Shown: positions 56,300 through 64,000 of the stretch, piece by piece
Position numbering within the stretch: the stretch's first letter is position 1
How the letters are laid out: each line of letters starts with the position of its first letter
Assembly: GCF_900177795.1 (NCBI RefSeq)
Contig: NZ_FXWJ01000004.1
Span: 434,001 to 498,000, forward strand
DNA length: 64,000 nt
Source of the DNA: Plantibacter elymi (nom. nud.)
Lineage (GTDB): Bacteria; Actinomycetota; Actinomycetes; Actinomycetales; Microbacteriaceae
Reading direction: 5' to 3'
Program-made: the position numbers and the translations under genes
Notes under the pieces: generated by a model
Seen by the model: the letters and a program-made list of their open reading frames with translations, nothing else
Databases searched by the model: none
What the model was told of the DNA's origin: nothing

Positions 56300-57412
56300 C
56301 TAGTCGCGGTAGGCGCCGACGAGGCGGACGGCACCGCCGTCGACCCCCTTGGCACCCTGTTCGAACGCGCTGAGGTCTGCGGCGGCGTCGCCGAGGTGCA
56401 CGGTGCCGACCTGCCAGGTCGCGATCCCGTCGGCCTCGAGGGCGGCCGTGACGCCGTCGGCGACCGCCGGCGAGACGACGGCGAAGAATCCGACGCCCAG
56501 GTTCCAGGTGCCCTCGCTCGACTCGAGCGAGGATCCGGCCAGCTCGCTCAGCGTCCGGAACACCGGCGACGGGCTCCAGGTGGAGCGGTCGACCTCGGCC
56601 CAGGACCCCTTGGGCAGGACGCGGGCGAGGTTGGCGGCGATCCCGCCTCCGGTGACGTGGCTGAGCGAGTGGACGCCGCCCGCGAAGGCCGGGGCGTCGA
56701 GCAGCCGCAGGAGGGGCAGGGTGTAGAGCCGCGTCGGCTCGAGGAGGGCCTCGCCGAACGTCGTGCCGAGCTCGTCGCTGTGGTCGGCGTAGCCGACACC
56801 CGCCTGGGCGAGGATGTGCCGCACGAGGGAGAAGCCGTTCGAGTGCAGGCCCGAGGACGCGAGTGCGAGGACGACGTCGCCGTCCTCGACGCGGTGCTCA
56901 CCGAGGATGGCGTCCGCCTCCACCGCACCGGTGCAGGCGCCGGCGACGTCGTAGTCGTCGACCCCGAGGAGTCCGGGGTGCTCCGCGGTCTCGCCACCGA
57001 TGAGCGCCGTCCCGGTGTCGGAGCAGGCCTGGGCGATGCCCGAGACGATCGAGGCGATGCGCTCCGGGTGGACCTTGCCGCAGGCGATGTAGTCGGTCAT
57101 GAAGAGCGGCTTCGCCCCGACCACGACGATGTCGTCGACGACCATGCCGACGAGGTCCTGGCCGATGGTGTCGTGCTTGTCGATGGCCTGGGCGATCGCG
57201 ACCTTCGTGCCGACACCGTCGGTCGACGTCGCGAGCAGGGGCCGACGGAAGGCGGTGAGTGCTGAGGCGTCGAACAGGCCGGCGAACCCGCCGAAGCCGC
57301 CGAAGACCTCCGGGCCGTGCGTCTTCGCGACGGCGGCCTTCATGAGCTCGACGGCGCGGTCACCGGCTGCCGTGTCGACACCGGCCTCCCGGTAGCTGGT
57401 GGATGAGGTCAT
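56300..57412 (-). CDS. purM: Phosphoribosylformylglycinamidine cyclo-ligase (AIR synthetase)
   Basis: 370 aa. Family signatures: YREAGVDTAAGDRAVELMK at the start, STDGVGTKVAIAQAIDKHDTIGQDLVGMVVDDIVVVGAKPLFMTDYIACGKV (nucleotide site), GGETAEHPGLL, HSLSHVTGGGIAANLARVLP, and a C-terminal NLGVGFFAVV. It closes the imidazole ring to give AIR. Its start overlaps the stop of an upstream membrane-protein gene (ATGA), and purF follows. Confidence 0.97.
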   Translation of the reverse strand: MTSSTSYREAGVDTAAGDRAVELMKAAVAKTHGPEVFGGFGGFAGLFDASALTAFRRPLLATSTDGVGTKVAIAQAIDKHDTIGQDLVGMVVDDIVVVGAKPLFMTDYIACGKVHPERIASIVSGIAQACSDTGTALIGGETAEHPGLLGVDDYDVAGACTGAVEADAILGEHRVEDGDVVLALASSGLHSNGFSLVRHILAQAGVGYADHSDELGTTFGEALLEPTRLYTLPLLRLLDAPAFAGGVHSLSHVTGGGIAANLARVLPKGSWAEVDRSTWSPSPVFRTLSELAGSSLESSEGTWNLGVGFFAVVSPAVADGVTAALEADGIATWQVGTVHLGDAAADLSAFEQGAKGVDGGAVRLVGAYRD

Positions 57413-57888
57413 GACCGTCCTGAACCTTCTGCGATGGGTGGATTCGGGGGGCCGGACTCACCTGGCTCGGCACTGACGGAACCGGCAGGTTCCGCGTCGG
57501 CCGCGGGGGTCCCGGCTGGATGCACGTCAACTCTATCCGCTGCGACGATCCGCGTCCGTCGCGCCATGGAGCGGTCGATGAGGAGACCGATGACGAGGGC
57601 GATCGCGCCGAAGACGACGACGCACACGAGCAGGAGGAAGCCGAACACCTGGGTGAGCGAGTAGTCGGCGCTCCCCGGGAACGCGAAGGTGAGGATGAGC
57701 GCGGCGATGATCCCCACGAAGGCACCGATGACGAGGAACCGCCAGTAGCGGGGCGACCGCCGCACGGAGACCGAACCGGAGGAGTACACGGTCGCGACCT
57801 CGGTGTCGGGCTCGGTCGGCGTCGCGGGGCCGGTCGGTTCGGATGGGTGCTGAGCTTCCGGCGCTGGCTGCCCGGTGGCGTCTGTCAT
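57409..57888 (-). CDS. Membrane protein of unknown function upstream of purM
   Basis: 159 aa. A Pro/Glu/Thr-rich N-terminus is followed by two TM helices (FLVIGAFVGIIAALILTFAF and VFGFLLLVCVVVFGAIALVIGLLI). The C-terminus is again hydrophilic and Pro/Ala/Glu-rich. The motif SVRRSPRYWRF before TM1 is typical of small actinobacterial potassium-transporter-Trk-like or DNA-repair-adjacent membrane proteins, but no family is firm. The GGAGG is only 1 nt from the ATG at 57888; an ATG at 57918 is possible. Overlap with purM suggests cotranscription. Confidence 0.7.
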   Translation of the reverse strand: MTDATGQPAPEAQHPSEPTGPATPTEPDTEVATVYSSGSVSVRRSPRYWRFLVIGAFVGIIAALILTFAFPGSADYSLTQVFGFLLLVCVVVFGAIALVIGLLIDRSMARRTRIVAADRVDVHPAGTPAADAEPAGSVSAEPGESGPPNPPIAEGSGRS

Positions 57889-57972
57889 GCCTCCATTCTC
57901 CCCCACGATCCTGGGCATCGTGAACCGATGGTGAACGGCCGCGGTCGACGTGCCGACGGGTACGATCGAGCG

Positions 57973-59118
57973 GTGGACACGACGGGGACCGAGACGACCG
58001 ATCCCGTTCCGATCCCTCCCGACGACACCCTGCTCTCGGCGGTCGAGTCCGCCGCCGCCGTCGCCGGGTTCACGCTCGAGCCGGAGCAGCTGGAGGTGGC
58101 GAGGCGCCTGGCATCACTCCGGATCGCCGAGGATCGTCCGGCGCACCTGTACCTGTGGGGTGCGGCCGGGCGGGGCAAGACCTGGCTCCTCGACGCGTTC
58201 TTCGCAGCGCTCCCGACGCATCGGAGGCGTCGCGTCCACTTCCACTCCTTCTTCCGTGGGCTGCACGCCGCGATCCACCGGGTCCGCACGGAGGCCGCCG
58301 ACGCCGCTCGAGCGACGGGCGAGCCGGGCGCCGGGTCCCGCGCGGCGACCGGAGCGGTGACGAACGCGGTCGAGCAAGCCGTCGACGAACTGCTCGACGA
58401 GGTGGACGTCGTCCTGTTCGATGAGTTCCAGGTGCACGATCCCGGCGACGGCGCGCTCATGATCCGGCTGCTCGACGCGCTCTTCGCCCGACAGGTGACC
58501 CTGTTGACGAGCTCGAACTCCGCGCCGCAGGATCTGCTGCCGGACCCGGGGTACCACCACATCTTCGAGCCCGGAGTCGCCCTGATCGAGGCGAACATGC
58601 AGGTGCTCGAACTCGCCGGCTCGACCGACCACCGTCGCAGCTCCCCGGTCAGGCACCGCGACGGCTTCGCCCGTGGCAGCTGGTCCATCGCCGGCGAGTC
58701 CGCGGACGCCCACCTCGCGGCACTCGGCCTCCACCGTCCGGGGCCGGGCGAGGAGACGACTCTGACGATCAGTGGCCACACGTTCCATGCAGCCGCCGCG
58801 CGCGACGGCCTCGTCTGGTTCGCCAGCGCCGAACTCATCGAGCGTCCGACCTCGGTCGGCGACTACCTCGCCTGGGCGGGGGACTACGACCGGTGGGTCC
58901 TCGACGCCGTACCCGAATCCCCTGCCCTCACCCGGGAGGCCCGCACCCGGTTCGTCCATCTCGTCGACGCCCTGTGCGATCTCGGCATCGAACTCCACGT
59001 CGTGGCCACCACCGACCGGGAGACCTTCATGACCGATCCCGCCCTCGGACCGGACGGGTTCGCCCGCGACGCGGTCAGGACGCGCAGTCGGCTCGCCCTC
59101 CTCCGCGAGATCCACTGA
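57973..59118 (+). CDS. zapE: ZapE/AFG1 family ATPase
   Basis: 381 aa, GTG start. Walker A WGAAGRGKT at 62-70, then FHSFFRGLHAAIHRVR. Walker B is VVLFDEFQVHDPGDG, and TSSNSAPQDLLPDPGYHHIFEPGVALIEANMQVLEL is the conserved family block. In E. coli ZapE regulates division through the Z-ring; mitochondrial AFG1 aids protein turnover. A TACGAT 6 bp before the GTG suggests a leaderless start. It is monocistronic. Confidence 0.9.
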   Translation: MDTTGTETTDPVPIPPDDTLLSAVESAAAVAGFTLEPEQLEVARRLASLRIAEDRPAHLYLWGAAGRGKTWLLDAFFAALPTHRRRRVHFHSFFRGLHAAIHRVRTEAADAARATGEPGAGSRAATGAVTNAVEQAVDELLDEVDVVLFDEFQVHDPGDGALMIRLLDALFARQVTLLTSSNSAPQDLLPDPGYHHIFEPGVALIEANMQVLELAGSTDHRRSSPVRHRDGFARGSWSIAGESADAHLAALGLHRPGPGEETTLTISGHTFHAAAARDGLVWFASAELIERPTSVGDYLAWAGDYDRWVLDAVPESPALTREARTRFVHLVDALCDLGIELHVVATTDRETFMTDPALGPDGFARDAVRTRSRLALLREIH

Positions 59119-59124
59119 CAGCAG

Positions 59125-60129
59125 TCAGTTCCCGGCGAGCACGGCCCGCTCGACGGCGCGGTCCAGTCCGACGACTGGCCGGTCCGGACGCTGCGGCGCC
59201 ACACCACCGAGAGCCTGCAGCCAACCCCACGTGTCGGCGACGGTCTCGGCGAGCGGACGACGACGGAGACCCGCCGCGACCGCACGCGAGACGTCACCGT
59301 GATGCATCGCGTCGGCGTCCGGTCCGGTGGGGAGCCAGACGGGCAGTTGGGTCCAGGGCTGGATCCCGGCCGCGAGCACCCGCTCCTGATCCACCCAGCG
59401 GAGGGTCGCACCCGACCCGGTCGCGTCGATGCAGGCGTCGAGCAGCTCCCCCAGCGTCGTCGCCCGTGGCTCGCTCACGACGTTGAACGCACCACTCGCG
59501 CCCGTCGAACCGGCCGAGAGGAGGAAGGCCGCGAGATCCCGCGCATCGATGTACTGGATGGGGTCGGAAGCGGCGCCGGGGGCGAGCACCTCACCGCCCT
59601 CGGCGATCCGGGCCAGCCACCACGGCAGTCGCCCGATGTTCTCGTGCGGGCCGAGGATGAGGCCGGCTCGCGCCAGGACCGCTCGGTCGCCGAACGCCTG
59701 CACGGCGGCCAGCTCGCCGCCGCGCTTGGCACGGGCGTAGTCAGCGAAGCCGTCATCATGCACCGACCCGTCGACGACCGGTGCATCCTCCGAAGCACCG
59801 GCGGGGAGCGGGTCGGCGTAAACGGAGCGGCTCGACACGTACACGTAGCTCCCGACCCGGTCGGACAGCAGCGCGGCCGCGTCGCGGACGGCGACCGGAG
59901 CCCACGACCACGTGTCGACCGCGACATCCCACGACCCGAGCCTGAGTGCATCGAGTCCGCCGGGCAGCGTCCGGTCGCCGTGCAGCACGGTGACCGCGTC
60001 CGACGGCGAGGCGCGGTTCGTACCGCGATGGAAGACGGTGACCTCCCAGCCGGCGGCGACGGCCTCGTCGACGACCGCTCGCCCGACGAACTCCGTCCCA
60101 CCCAGGACCAACAGCCGATTCGTACTCAT
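59125..60129 (-). CDS. NAD-dependent epimerase/dehydratase family reductase
   Basis: 334 aa, Rossmann fold with LLVLGGTEFVGRAVVDEA (GxxxxxGR). The active site has YVYVSSRSVYADP for the catalytic Tyr region, and FADYARAKRGGELAAVQAFGDRAVLARAGLILGPHE for the substrate-side YxxxK-like block (here YARAK). This is an atypical extended SDR. The substrate, a nucleotide sugar or isoflavone-type compound, is undecidable. It is convergent with zapE with almost no gap (6 bp). Confidence 0.85.
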   Translation of the reverse strand: MSTNRLLVLGGTEFVGRAVVDEAVAAGWEVTVFHRGTNRASPSDAVTVLHGDRTLPGGLDALRLGSWDVAVDTWSWAPVAVRDAAALLSDRVGSYVYVSSRSVYADPLPAGASEDAPVVDGSVHDDGFADYARAKRGGELAAVQAFGDRAVLARAGLILGPHENIGRLPWWLARIAEGGEVLAPGAASDPIQYIDARDLAAFLLSAGSTGASGAFNVVSEPRATTLGELLDACIDATGSGATLRWVDQERVLAAGIQPWTQLPVWLPTGPDADAMHHGDVSRAVAAGLRRRPLAETVADTWGWLQALGGVAPQRPDRPVVGLDRAVERAVLAGN

Positions 60130-60219
60130 GCCACCATCACAGCGCACGAGGCGACGGCGCACCACCCCGGTTCGCTGGGAGCAGCGAGCCGCGCGCCCGA
60201 GGAGAGCGCCGTCCGCGGG

Positions 60220-61221
60220 CTACTTGCGGCTGTGCTCCAGCGAGCCGGCTCGCATGGCGGCCTCGTCGTTCAGGTCGACGCGGGAGGCCGTGTAGTAACT
60301 GCTCCACTTCGCCGCGTGGTAGACGGGGTTCATGACGAACCAGTACGCCCGGCGCTTCCAGCCGTATTGCTTGTCGTGGACGATCCGCTTGGCATCGCGG
60401 ATCGCGCCGACGACGGTGTAGCCGATCTGCCGGTACCGGGAGAGCCGCGCGATCGGCTTCCCGATCCGGCGCAGCGCCGTCGTCTCGTCGAAGATGCGCT
60501 TGCGGTACTCGTCGAGCGTGAGGTCGTTCGAGTGGATGACCCAGCCCCGCGGCGCGTACGCCTTCCGCAGGCCGGCCGCGATGATGTCGGCACCGAAGGC
60601 CATGTCCTCGGAGTACGGGAGGTCGCGGTACGGGATGTCGCCGAGCAGGAGCTCGCGGCGCGTCGCCGAGTTCACGTCCGAGTAGAACGCGAGGGCGTCG
60701 AGCAGCCCGCCGTTGCCGTCGGCGAAGCCGTCGTTCGCGAACACCGTCGTGCCGAAGTCGGGCCCGAAGCCGTGGAAGACGTCATGGATCTCGTACTTCA
60801 GCAGCGGGAAGCAGTTCGGGCGCGCGATCTGCTTGCCCATGACCGCGACGACGTCCATACCGTCGGGGTCCAAGGGGGTGGTCAGCTCGTGCAGCCACCG
60901 GGAATCGCCCGGGATCGCGTCGTGTGTGAGGTACGCGACGTACTTGCCGCGGGCGAGCCGAGCGGCGAGCTGGCGGGTCCGGCCGTGGCCGAACTCGCTG
61001 TTCGGAATGACGTGCAGCCGGACGTCCGGGTGGGCGGCGACGATGTCGAGCGTGCGGTCCGTGGAACCGGAATCGATGACGAGCGTCTCGAAGGTACCGT
61101 CGTACTCCTGGGCCTCGATGGCGGAGAGGATCTGTTCGAGGTACATCTCACCGTTGTAGGTGGGGATGACGATCGTCGCGTCGAGCGTCGTCTCGGCAGG
61201 GGCTTCGATGTCGGAGGTCAC
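60220..61221 (-). CDS. Family 2 glycosyltransferase (rhamnosyltransferase-like)
   Basis: 333 aa, GTG start. The GT-A nucleotide-binding half reads ATIVIPTYNGEMYLEQILSAIEAQEYDGTFETLVIDSGSTDRTLDIV, followed by FGHGRTRQLAARLARGKYVAYLTHDAIPGDSRWLHELTTPLD and YRDLPYSEDMAFGADIIAAGLRKAYAP. This set matches RfbF/RhaB-type rhamnosyltransferases that add rhamnose to surface polysaccharides. No TM helices are seen. It lies 21 bp from the sterol-carrier-like gene in the same direction. Confidence 0.88.
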   Translation of the reverse strand: MTSDIEAPAETTLDATIVIPTYNGEMYLEQILSAIEAQEYDGTFETLVIDSGSTDRTLDIVAAHPDVRLHVIPNSEFGHGRTRQLAARLARGKYVAYLTHDAIPGDSRWLHELTTPLDPDGMDVVAVMGKQIARPNCFPLLKYEIHDVFHGFGPDFGTTVFANDGFADGNGGLLDALAFYSDVNSATRRELLLGDIPYRDLPYSEDMAFGADIIAAGLRKAYAPRGWVIHSNDLTLDEYRKRIFDETTALRRIGKPIARLSRYRQIGYTVVGAIRDAKRIVHDKQYGWKRRAYWFVMNPVYHAAKWSSYYTASRVDLNDEAAMRAGSLEHSRK

Positions 61222-61242
61222 CGCACCAATGTACCCGGAACG

Positions 61243-61608
61243 TCAGCGCGGCAGGAGCAGTGGCACGAGGCCCGTGAGGTCCGCCCGCTGGCCGGAGGCG
61301 TGCACCGTGCCGCCGGCCATCGCCGTGGTCCAGTCGATGCGGCCGGAGGCGAGCGCGAGCCAGGTCGGTGCGTCCATCTCGATGACGTTCGGCGGCGTGC
61401 CTCGGGTGTGGCGGGGGCCCTCGATGCACTGCACCGCACCGAACGGCGGCACCCGCACCTCGACGGTGTTGCCTGGTGCCCGCTCGACGAGGAGCTCCAA
61501 CAGGTAGCGGACCGCGGTCGCCGTGTCCGTGCGCGACGCCGGTGCATCCCCGAGCGCCTGCTCCAGGGCAGCGCGACCGACGGCGTCCGTGATCCTGGGT
61601 CTGGCCAT
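61243..61608 (-). CDS. Sterol carrier family protein (SCP2-like)
   Basis: 121 aa. It starts MARPRITDAVGRAALEQALG. The core VEVRVPPFGAVQCIEGPRHTRGTPPNVIEMDAPTWLALASGRIDWTTAMAGGTVHASGQRADLTGLVPLL matches the actinobacterial SCP2 subfamily often found next to purD. It may bind a lipid or other hydrophobic ligand. It is divergent from purD with a 38-bp gap. Confidence 0.85.
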   Translation of the reverse strand: MARPRITDAVGRAALEQALGDAPASRTDTATAVRYLLELLVERAPGNTVEVRVPPFGAVQCIEGPRHTRGTPPNVIEMDAPTWLALASGRIDWTTAMAGGTVHASGQRADLTGLVPLLLPR

Positions 61609-61646
61609 GCATTCGAGGCTAGGCCATTGCGCCTTAAGCTAGACGG

Positions 61647-62912
61647 GTGAAGATCCTCGTCCTCGGTTCCGGTGCTCGCGAGCACGCCATCATCAAGGCT
61701 CTCCTCTCCGAAGAGGCCGGGCACCACATCATCGCCGCCCCCGGCAACGCGGGCATCGCGGGGGATGTGACCGTGGTCGGCATCGACCAGGAGAACCCTT
61801 CGATCGTGCGTGACTTCGCCCGTGACGAAGCGGTCGACCTCGTCGTCATCGGGCCCGAGGCCCCGCTCGTCGCCGGCGTGGCCGACAAGCTGCGCGCCGC
61901 CGGCATCCCCGTCTTCGGCCCCAACCGCTCGGCGGCCGCGCTCGAGGGCTCGAAGTCCTTCGCGAAGCGGATCATGGACGAAGCCGGCGTGCCCACCGGT
62001 CGCGCGGTCCGCGCCGAGGACCTCGACGCAACGATCGCCGCGCTCGACGACTTCGGTGCCCCCTACGTCGTCAAGGCCGACGGCCTCGCGGCGGGCAAGG
62101 GCGTCCTCGTCACCCACGACCGCGACGCGGCCATCCAGCACGCCACCAACTGGCTCGGCTACGGCGGCGTCCTCGTCGAGGAGTTCCTCGACGGCCAGGA
62201 GGTCTCCCTCTTCTTCATCACCGACGGCGAGACGGTGCTCCCGCTTTCCCCCGCGCAGGACTACAAGCGACTGCTCGACGGCGACGCCGGCCCGAACACC
62301 GGCGGAATGGGCGCCTACTCCCCGCTGCCGTGGCTCGACAACCGCTTCGGGAGCGAGACGGCCTTCGTCGACGAGGTCCTCGAGACCGTCGCCGTCCCCG
62401 TCGTGCGCCAGCTGGCGTCGGAGGGCAACCCGTTCCAGGGGCTCCTCTACGCCGGACTCATCCTCACCGAACGCGGGATCCGCGTGATCGAGTTCAACGC
62501 GCGCTTCGGCGACCCGGAGACGCAGGTCGTCCTCCCCCGACTCGTGACGCCGCTGTCGGCGCTCCTGCTCGGCTCGGCCACCGGCACGCTCGGCGAGCAG
62601 CCGCGACCCGCGTTCGCCGAGGCGAGCGCGGTGACCGTGGTGCTCGCGAGTCAGAACTACCCCGAGACGCCCGTCACCGGCCGGAGCATCACCGGTCTCG
62701 ACGCGGCCGTCGCCGTCGAGGGCGTCCACCTCGTCCACGCCGCCACGGCCGACGTCGACGGTGGCCTGGTCGCCACCGGCGGTCGCGTCCTCAATGTCGT
62801 GGCCCTCGGATCCACCTTCCCGGAGGCACGCGGCCGTGCGTACGAGGCGCTGTCGCGCATCGAACTCGAGGGCGGTCAGTACCGCACCGACATCGCCGCA
62901 CGCGTCTCCTGA
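61647..62912 (+). CDS. purD: Phosphoribosylamine-glycine ligase (GAR synthetase)
   Basis: 421 aa, ATP-grasp. It starts MKILVLGSGAREHAIIKAL, with APGNAGIAG, FGPNRSAAALEGSKSFAKRIM (ATP-binding), VVKADGLAAGKGVLV, EEFLDGQEVSLF, DAGPNTGGMGAYSP and EFNARFGDPETQVVLPRL. It converts phosphoribosylamine plus glycine to GAR, the step after PurF, but it is about 5 kb away and in a separate transcript from purM-purF. The next hydrolase gene follows 11 bp later. Confidence 0.97.
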   Translation: MKILVLGSGAREHAIIKALLSEEAGHHIIAAPGNAGIAGDVTVVGIDQENPSIVRDFARDEAVDLVVIGPEAPLVAGVADKLRAAGIPVFGPNRSAAALEGSKSFAKRIMDEAGVPTGRAVRAEDLDATIAALDDFGAPYVVKADGLAAGKGVLVTHDRDAAIQHATNWLGYGGVLVEEFLDGQEVSLFFITDGETVLPLSPAQDYKRLLDGDAGPNTGGMGAYSPLPWLDNRFGSETAFVDEVLETVAVPVVRQLASEGNPFQGLLYAGLILTERGIRVIEFNARFGDPETQVVLPRLVTPLSALLLGSATGTLGEQPRPAFAEASAVTVVLASQNYPETPVTGRSITGLDAAVAVEGVHLVHAATADVDGGLVATGGRVLNVVALGSTFPEARGRAYEALSRIELEGGQYRTDIAARVS

Positions 62913-62923
62913 TCGCGGCCCGG

Positions 62924-63802
62924 ATGAGCGCAGCAGCGGGAACCGGGTCGTCGGCCGTCGTCGAGAGTCACGACGGCACCAGACTGCACGTGGACGTGAT
63001 CGGCGACGACGCCCTGCCACCCCTCGTCGTCCTCGCCGGCGGTCCGGCGCGTCACCCGGTCTACCTCGGTGATCTCGGGGGCCTGAGCACCAGGCGTCGC
63101 CTCATCGTGCTGCACCAACGCGGGGTCGGACGGTCCGAGAGCGGGTCGTCGACCGCTGCAGCCAGCTGGCCGGAACTCGCCGAGGACGTCGAGGCCGTGC
63201 GTCGCTGGCTCGACGTCGACCGCCTCGAACTCCTCGGGCACTCCGCCGGGACCCGCGTCGCCGTGAGCTACGCCGCGCGCTACCCGCACCGGCTTGACCG
63301 CCTGTGCCTCATCACGCCGCCCGCCACCTGGCTCGTCGACACGGACGACGACAGCGCGGAGATCATCGCGCGGCACGCGGCGGAGGACTGGTACCCCGGC
63401 TTCCTCGACGCGCTGCCCGCGCTGCTCGCGGCGCCGGACTCCGCGTCGGGGAACCGCTTGTTCCCGGCGGTGGCGCCCATCGCCTGGGGCGACTGGGACG
63501 ACACCGCCCGCGAACACGAGCGTCTGGGCGCCTGGCACCCGGCCGCGCAGGACGCGTTCGTGCACACCCCCACGATCGACGAGGTCGAGGACATCCGCGA
63601 CGCCCTCCGCACCGTCACCGCGCCCGTCCTCGTGGTCGCGGGCTCCGAAGACGGCCTGACGGGACTCGCGCCCGTCGTCGACCTCGCGAAGCGGTTCCCG
63701 CTCGGCCAGGCCATCGTGCTCGACGGGTGCGGACACTACCCCTGGGTGGAGCAGCCGCGATCCTTCGCCGCCGCCGTCCACGGCTTCTTCCCGATCGGCT
63801 GA
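62924..63802 (+). CDS. Alpha/beta hydrolase, proline-iminopeptidase-like
   Basis: 292 aa. LVVLAGGPARHPVYLGDLGGLSTRRRLIVLHQRGVGRSES is the oxyanion-hole region (GGPA in place of HGGPG). The nucleophile elbow is LLGHSAGT, and the acid and His lie in VVAGSEDGLTGLAP and DGCGHYPWVEQP. It resembles peptidase S33 and related hydrolases, but the altered GGP context argues against a true Pip. It directly follows purD, so it is probably cotranscribed. The substrate is unknown. Confidence 0.85.
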   Translation: MSAAAGTGSSAVVESHDGTRLHVDVIGDDALPPLVVLAGGPARHPVYLGDLGGLSTRRRLIVLHQRGVGRSESGSSTAAASWPELAEDVEAVRRWLDVDRLELLGHSAGTRVAVSYAARYPHRLDRLCLITPPATWLVDTDDDSAEIIARHAAEDWYPGFLDALPALLAAPDSASGNRLFPAVAPIAWGDWDDTAREHERLGAWHPAAQDAFVHTPTIDEVEDIRDALRTVTAPVLVVAGSEDGLTGLAPVVDLAKRFPLGQAIVLDGCGHYPWVEQPRSFAAAVHGFFPIG

Positions 63803-63805
63803 CCG

Positions 63806-64000
63806 GTGCGCAGCGTCGATCTGACGTTCGATGAGGCCCTCGAGGCCGCCGTCCGCGACCGCTGGCAAGCGCTCCTCGACCTCGGCATCAGCAGTCTCGC
63901 CACGCATCGCGGTGCGAGCAACCGTCCGCACGTCACGCTGTCGGCCGGGGAGGACCTCGAGCTCACCAGCCGGCCGACCTTCGCGCCGTTCGCCGTCCGG
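63806..64000 (+). CDS. 2'-5' RNA ligase superfamily protein, N-terminal fragment
   Basis: 65 codons from a GTG at 63806 to the window edge, open throughout. The sequence MRSVDLTFDEALEAAVRDRWQAL...HRGASNRPHVTLSAGEDL contains HVTL, the first HxT/S motif of the 2H phosphoesterase (LigT-like) superfamily. It begins 3 bp after the hydrolase stop. The second HxT lies outside the window, so the assignment is partial. Confidence 0.65.
   Translation, partial: MRSVDLTFDEALEAAVRDRWQALLDLGISSLATHRGASNRPHVTLSAGEDLELTSRPTFAPFAVR

Noticed and set aside
1-64000. tRNA genes, CRISPR arrays, insertion sequences, prophage
   Set aside because: No cloverleaf-type sequence, regular spacer array, transposase or phage structural gene was recognised on either strand.

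Overview
The window is about 64 kb of GC-rich chromosomal DNA with dense, short-gapped genes, frequent ATGA/GTGA stop-start overlaps and GTG starts. Gene content (DUF3073 next to purM-purF, PadR/DUF4097 pair, YkoEDC, Septum_form lipoproteins, Rv2578c-type radical SAM, two FluC subunits, GH15) points to a high-GC actinobacterium, most likely Microbacteriaceae. The genus cannot be fixed from the sequence alone. I see no tRNA, rRNA, CRISPR array, phage module or insertion sequence; this looks like ordinary core and accessory chromosome.

Layout. 1-9.8 kb: a truncated secreted protein, a membrane-anchored DUF4352-like protein, a TagD-type cytidylyltransferase, a variant polysaccharide deacetylase, proline iminopeptidase, YpfJ-type metallopeptidase, a large acyl-CoA dehydrogenase/oxidase, RecQ and a fasciclin lipoprotein. 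9.9-13.2 kb: a 107-bp tandem repeat followed by a copper cluster (CopC, YcnI, a His-containing membrane protein) and more dispersed repeats. 13.2-19.9 kb: AI-2E family exporter, pirin, the YkoEDC vitamin-precursor ECF transporter and a radical-SAM protein under an SOS-box-like site. 19.9-31.9 kb: GNAT, carboxylesterase, a DEAD-box helicase whose N-terminal half is a repetitive RGG/RNERP domain, GH15 hydrolase, NUDIX, AraC, and a divergent IclR/histidine-ammonia-lyase pair. 32-42.1 kb: an RND transporter with a very long acidic tail, the YczR/YczE MocR pair, and DctA with a divergent CitA/CitB-type two-component system.

42.1-45.5 kb is the most interesting stretch. It is a translationally coupled three-gene operon: a WXG100-sized helical protein, a second small helical protein, and a 550-aa protein with a helical N-terminus and a papain-like Cys/His/Asp C-terminal domain. 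A divergent lipoprotein gene lies next to it. The layout resembles ESX/LXG effector operons with paired small helical partners, but no secretion ATPase or obvious immunity gene is present.

45.5-64 kb: a PadR/DUF4097 operon with two palindromic operators, duplicated Septum_form lipoproteins, a KimA-like potassium/APC transporter with a leaderless-type promoter, an operon of HhH-GPD protein, universal stress protein and two fluoride channels, DUF3073 with a structured-looking leader, a membrane protein with a histone-H1-like tail, purF-purM, ZapE, sugar/NAD enzymes, a glycosyltransferase, purD, an alpha/beta hydrolase and a truncated 2'-5' RNA ligase-like gene.

Two genome-wide habits show up repeatedly. 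Convergent gene pairs are separated by long perfect inverted repeats. A dispersed REP-like element (GGTCCCTGAGCCTGTCGAAG plus GG) sits in intergenic gaps and has locally expanded into tandem arrays.
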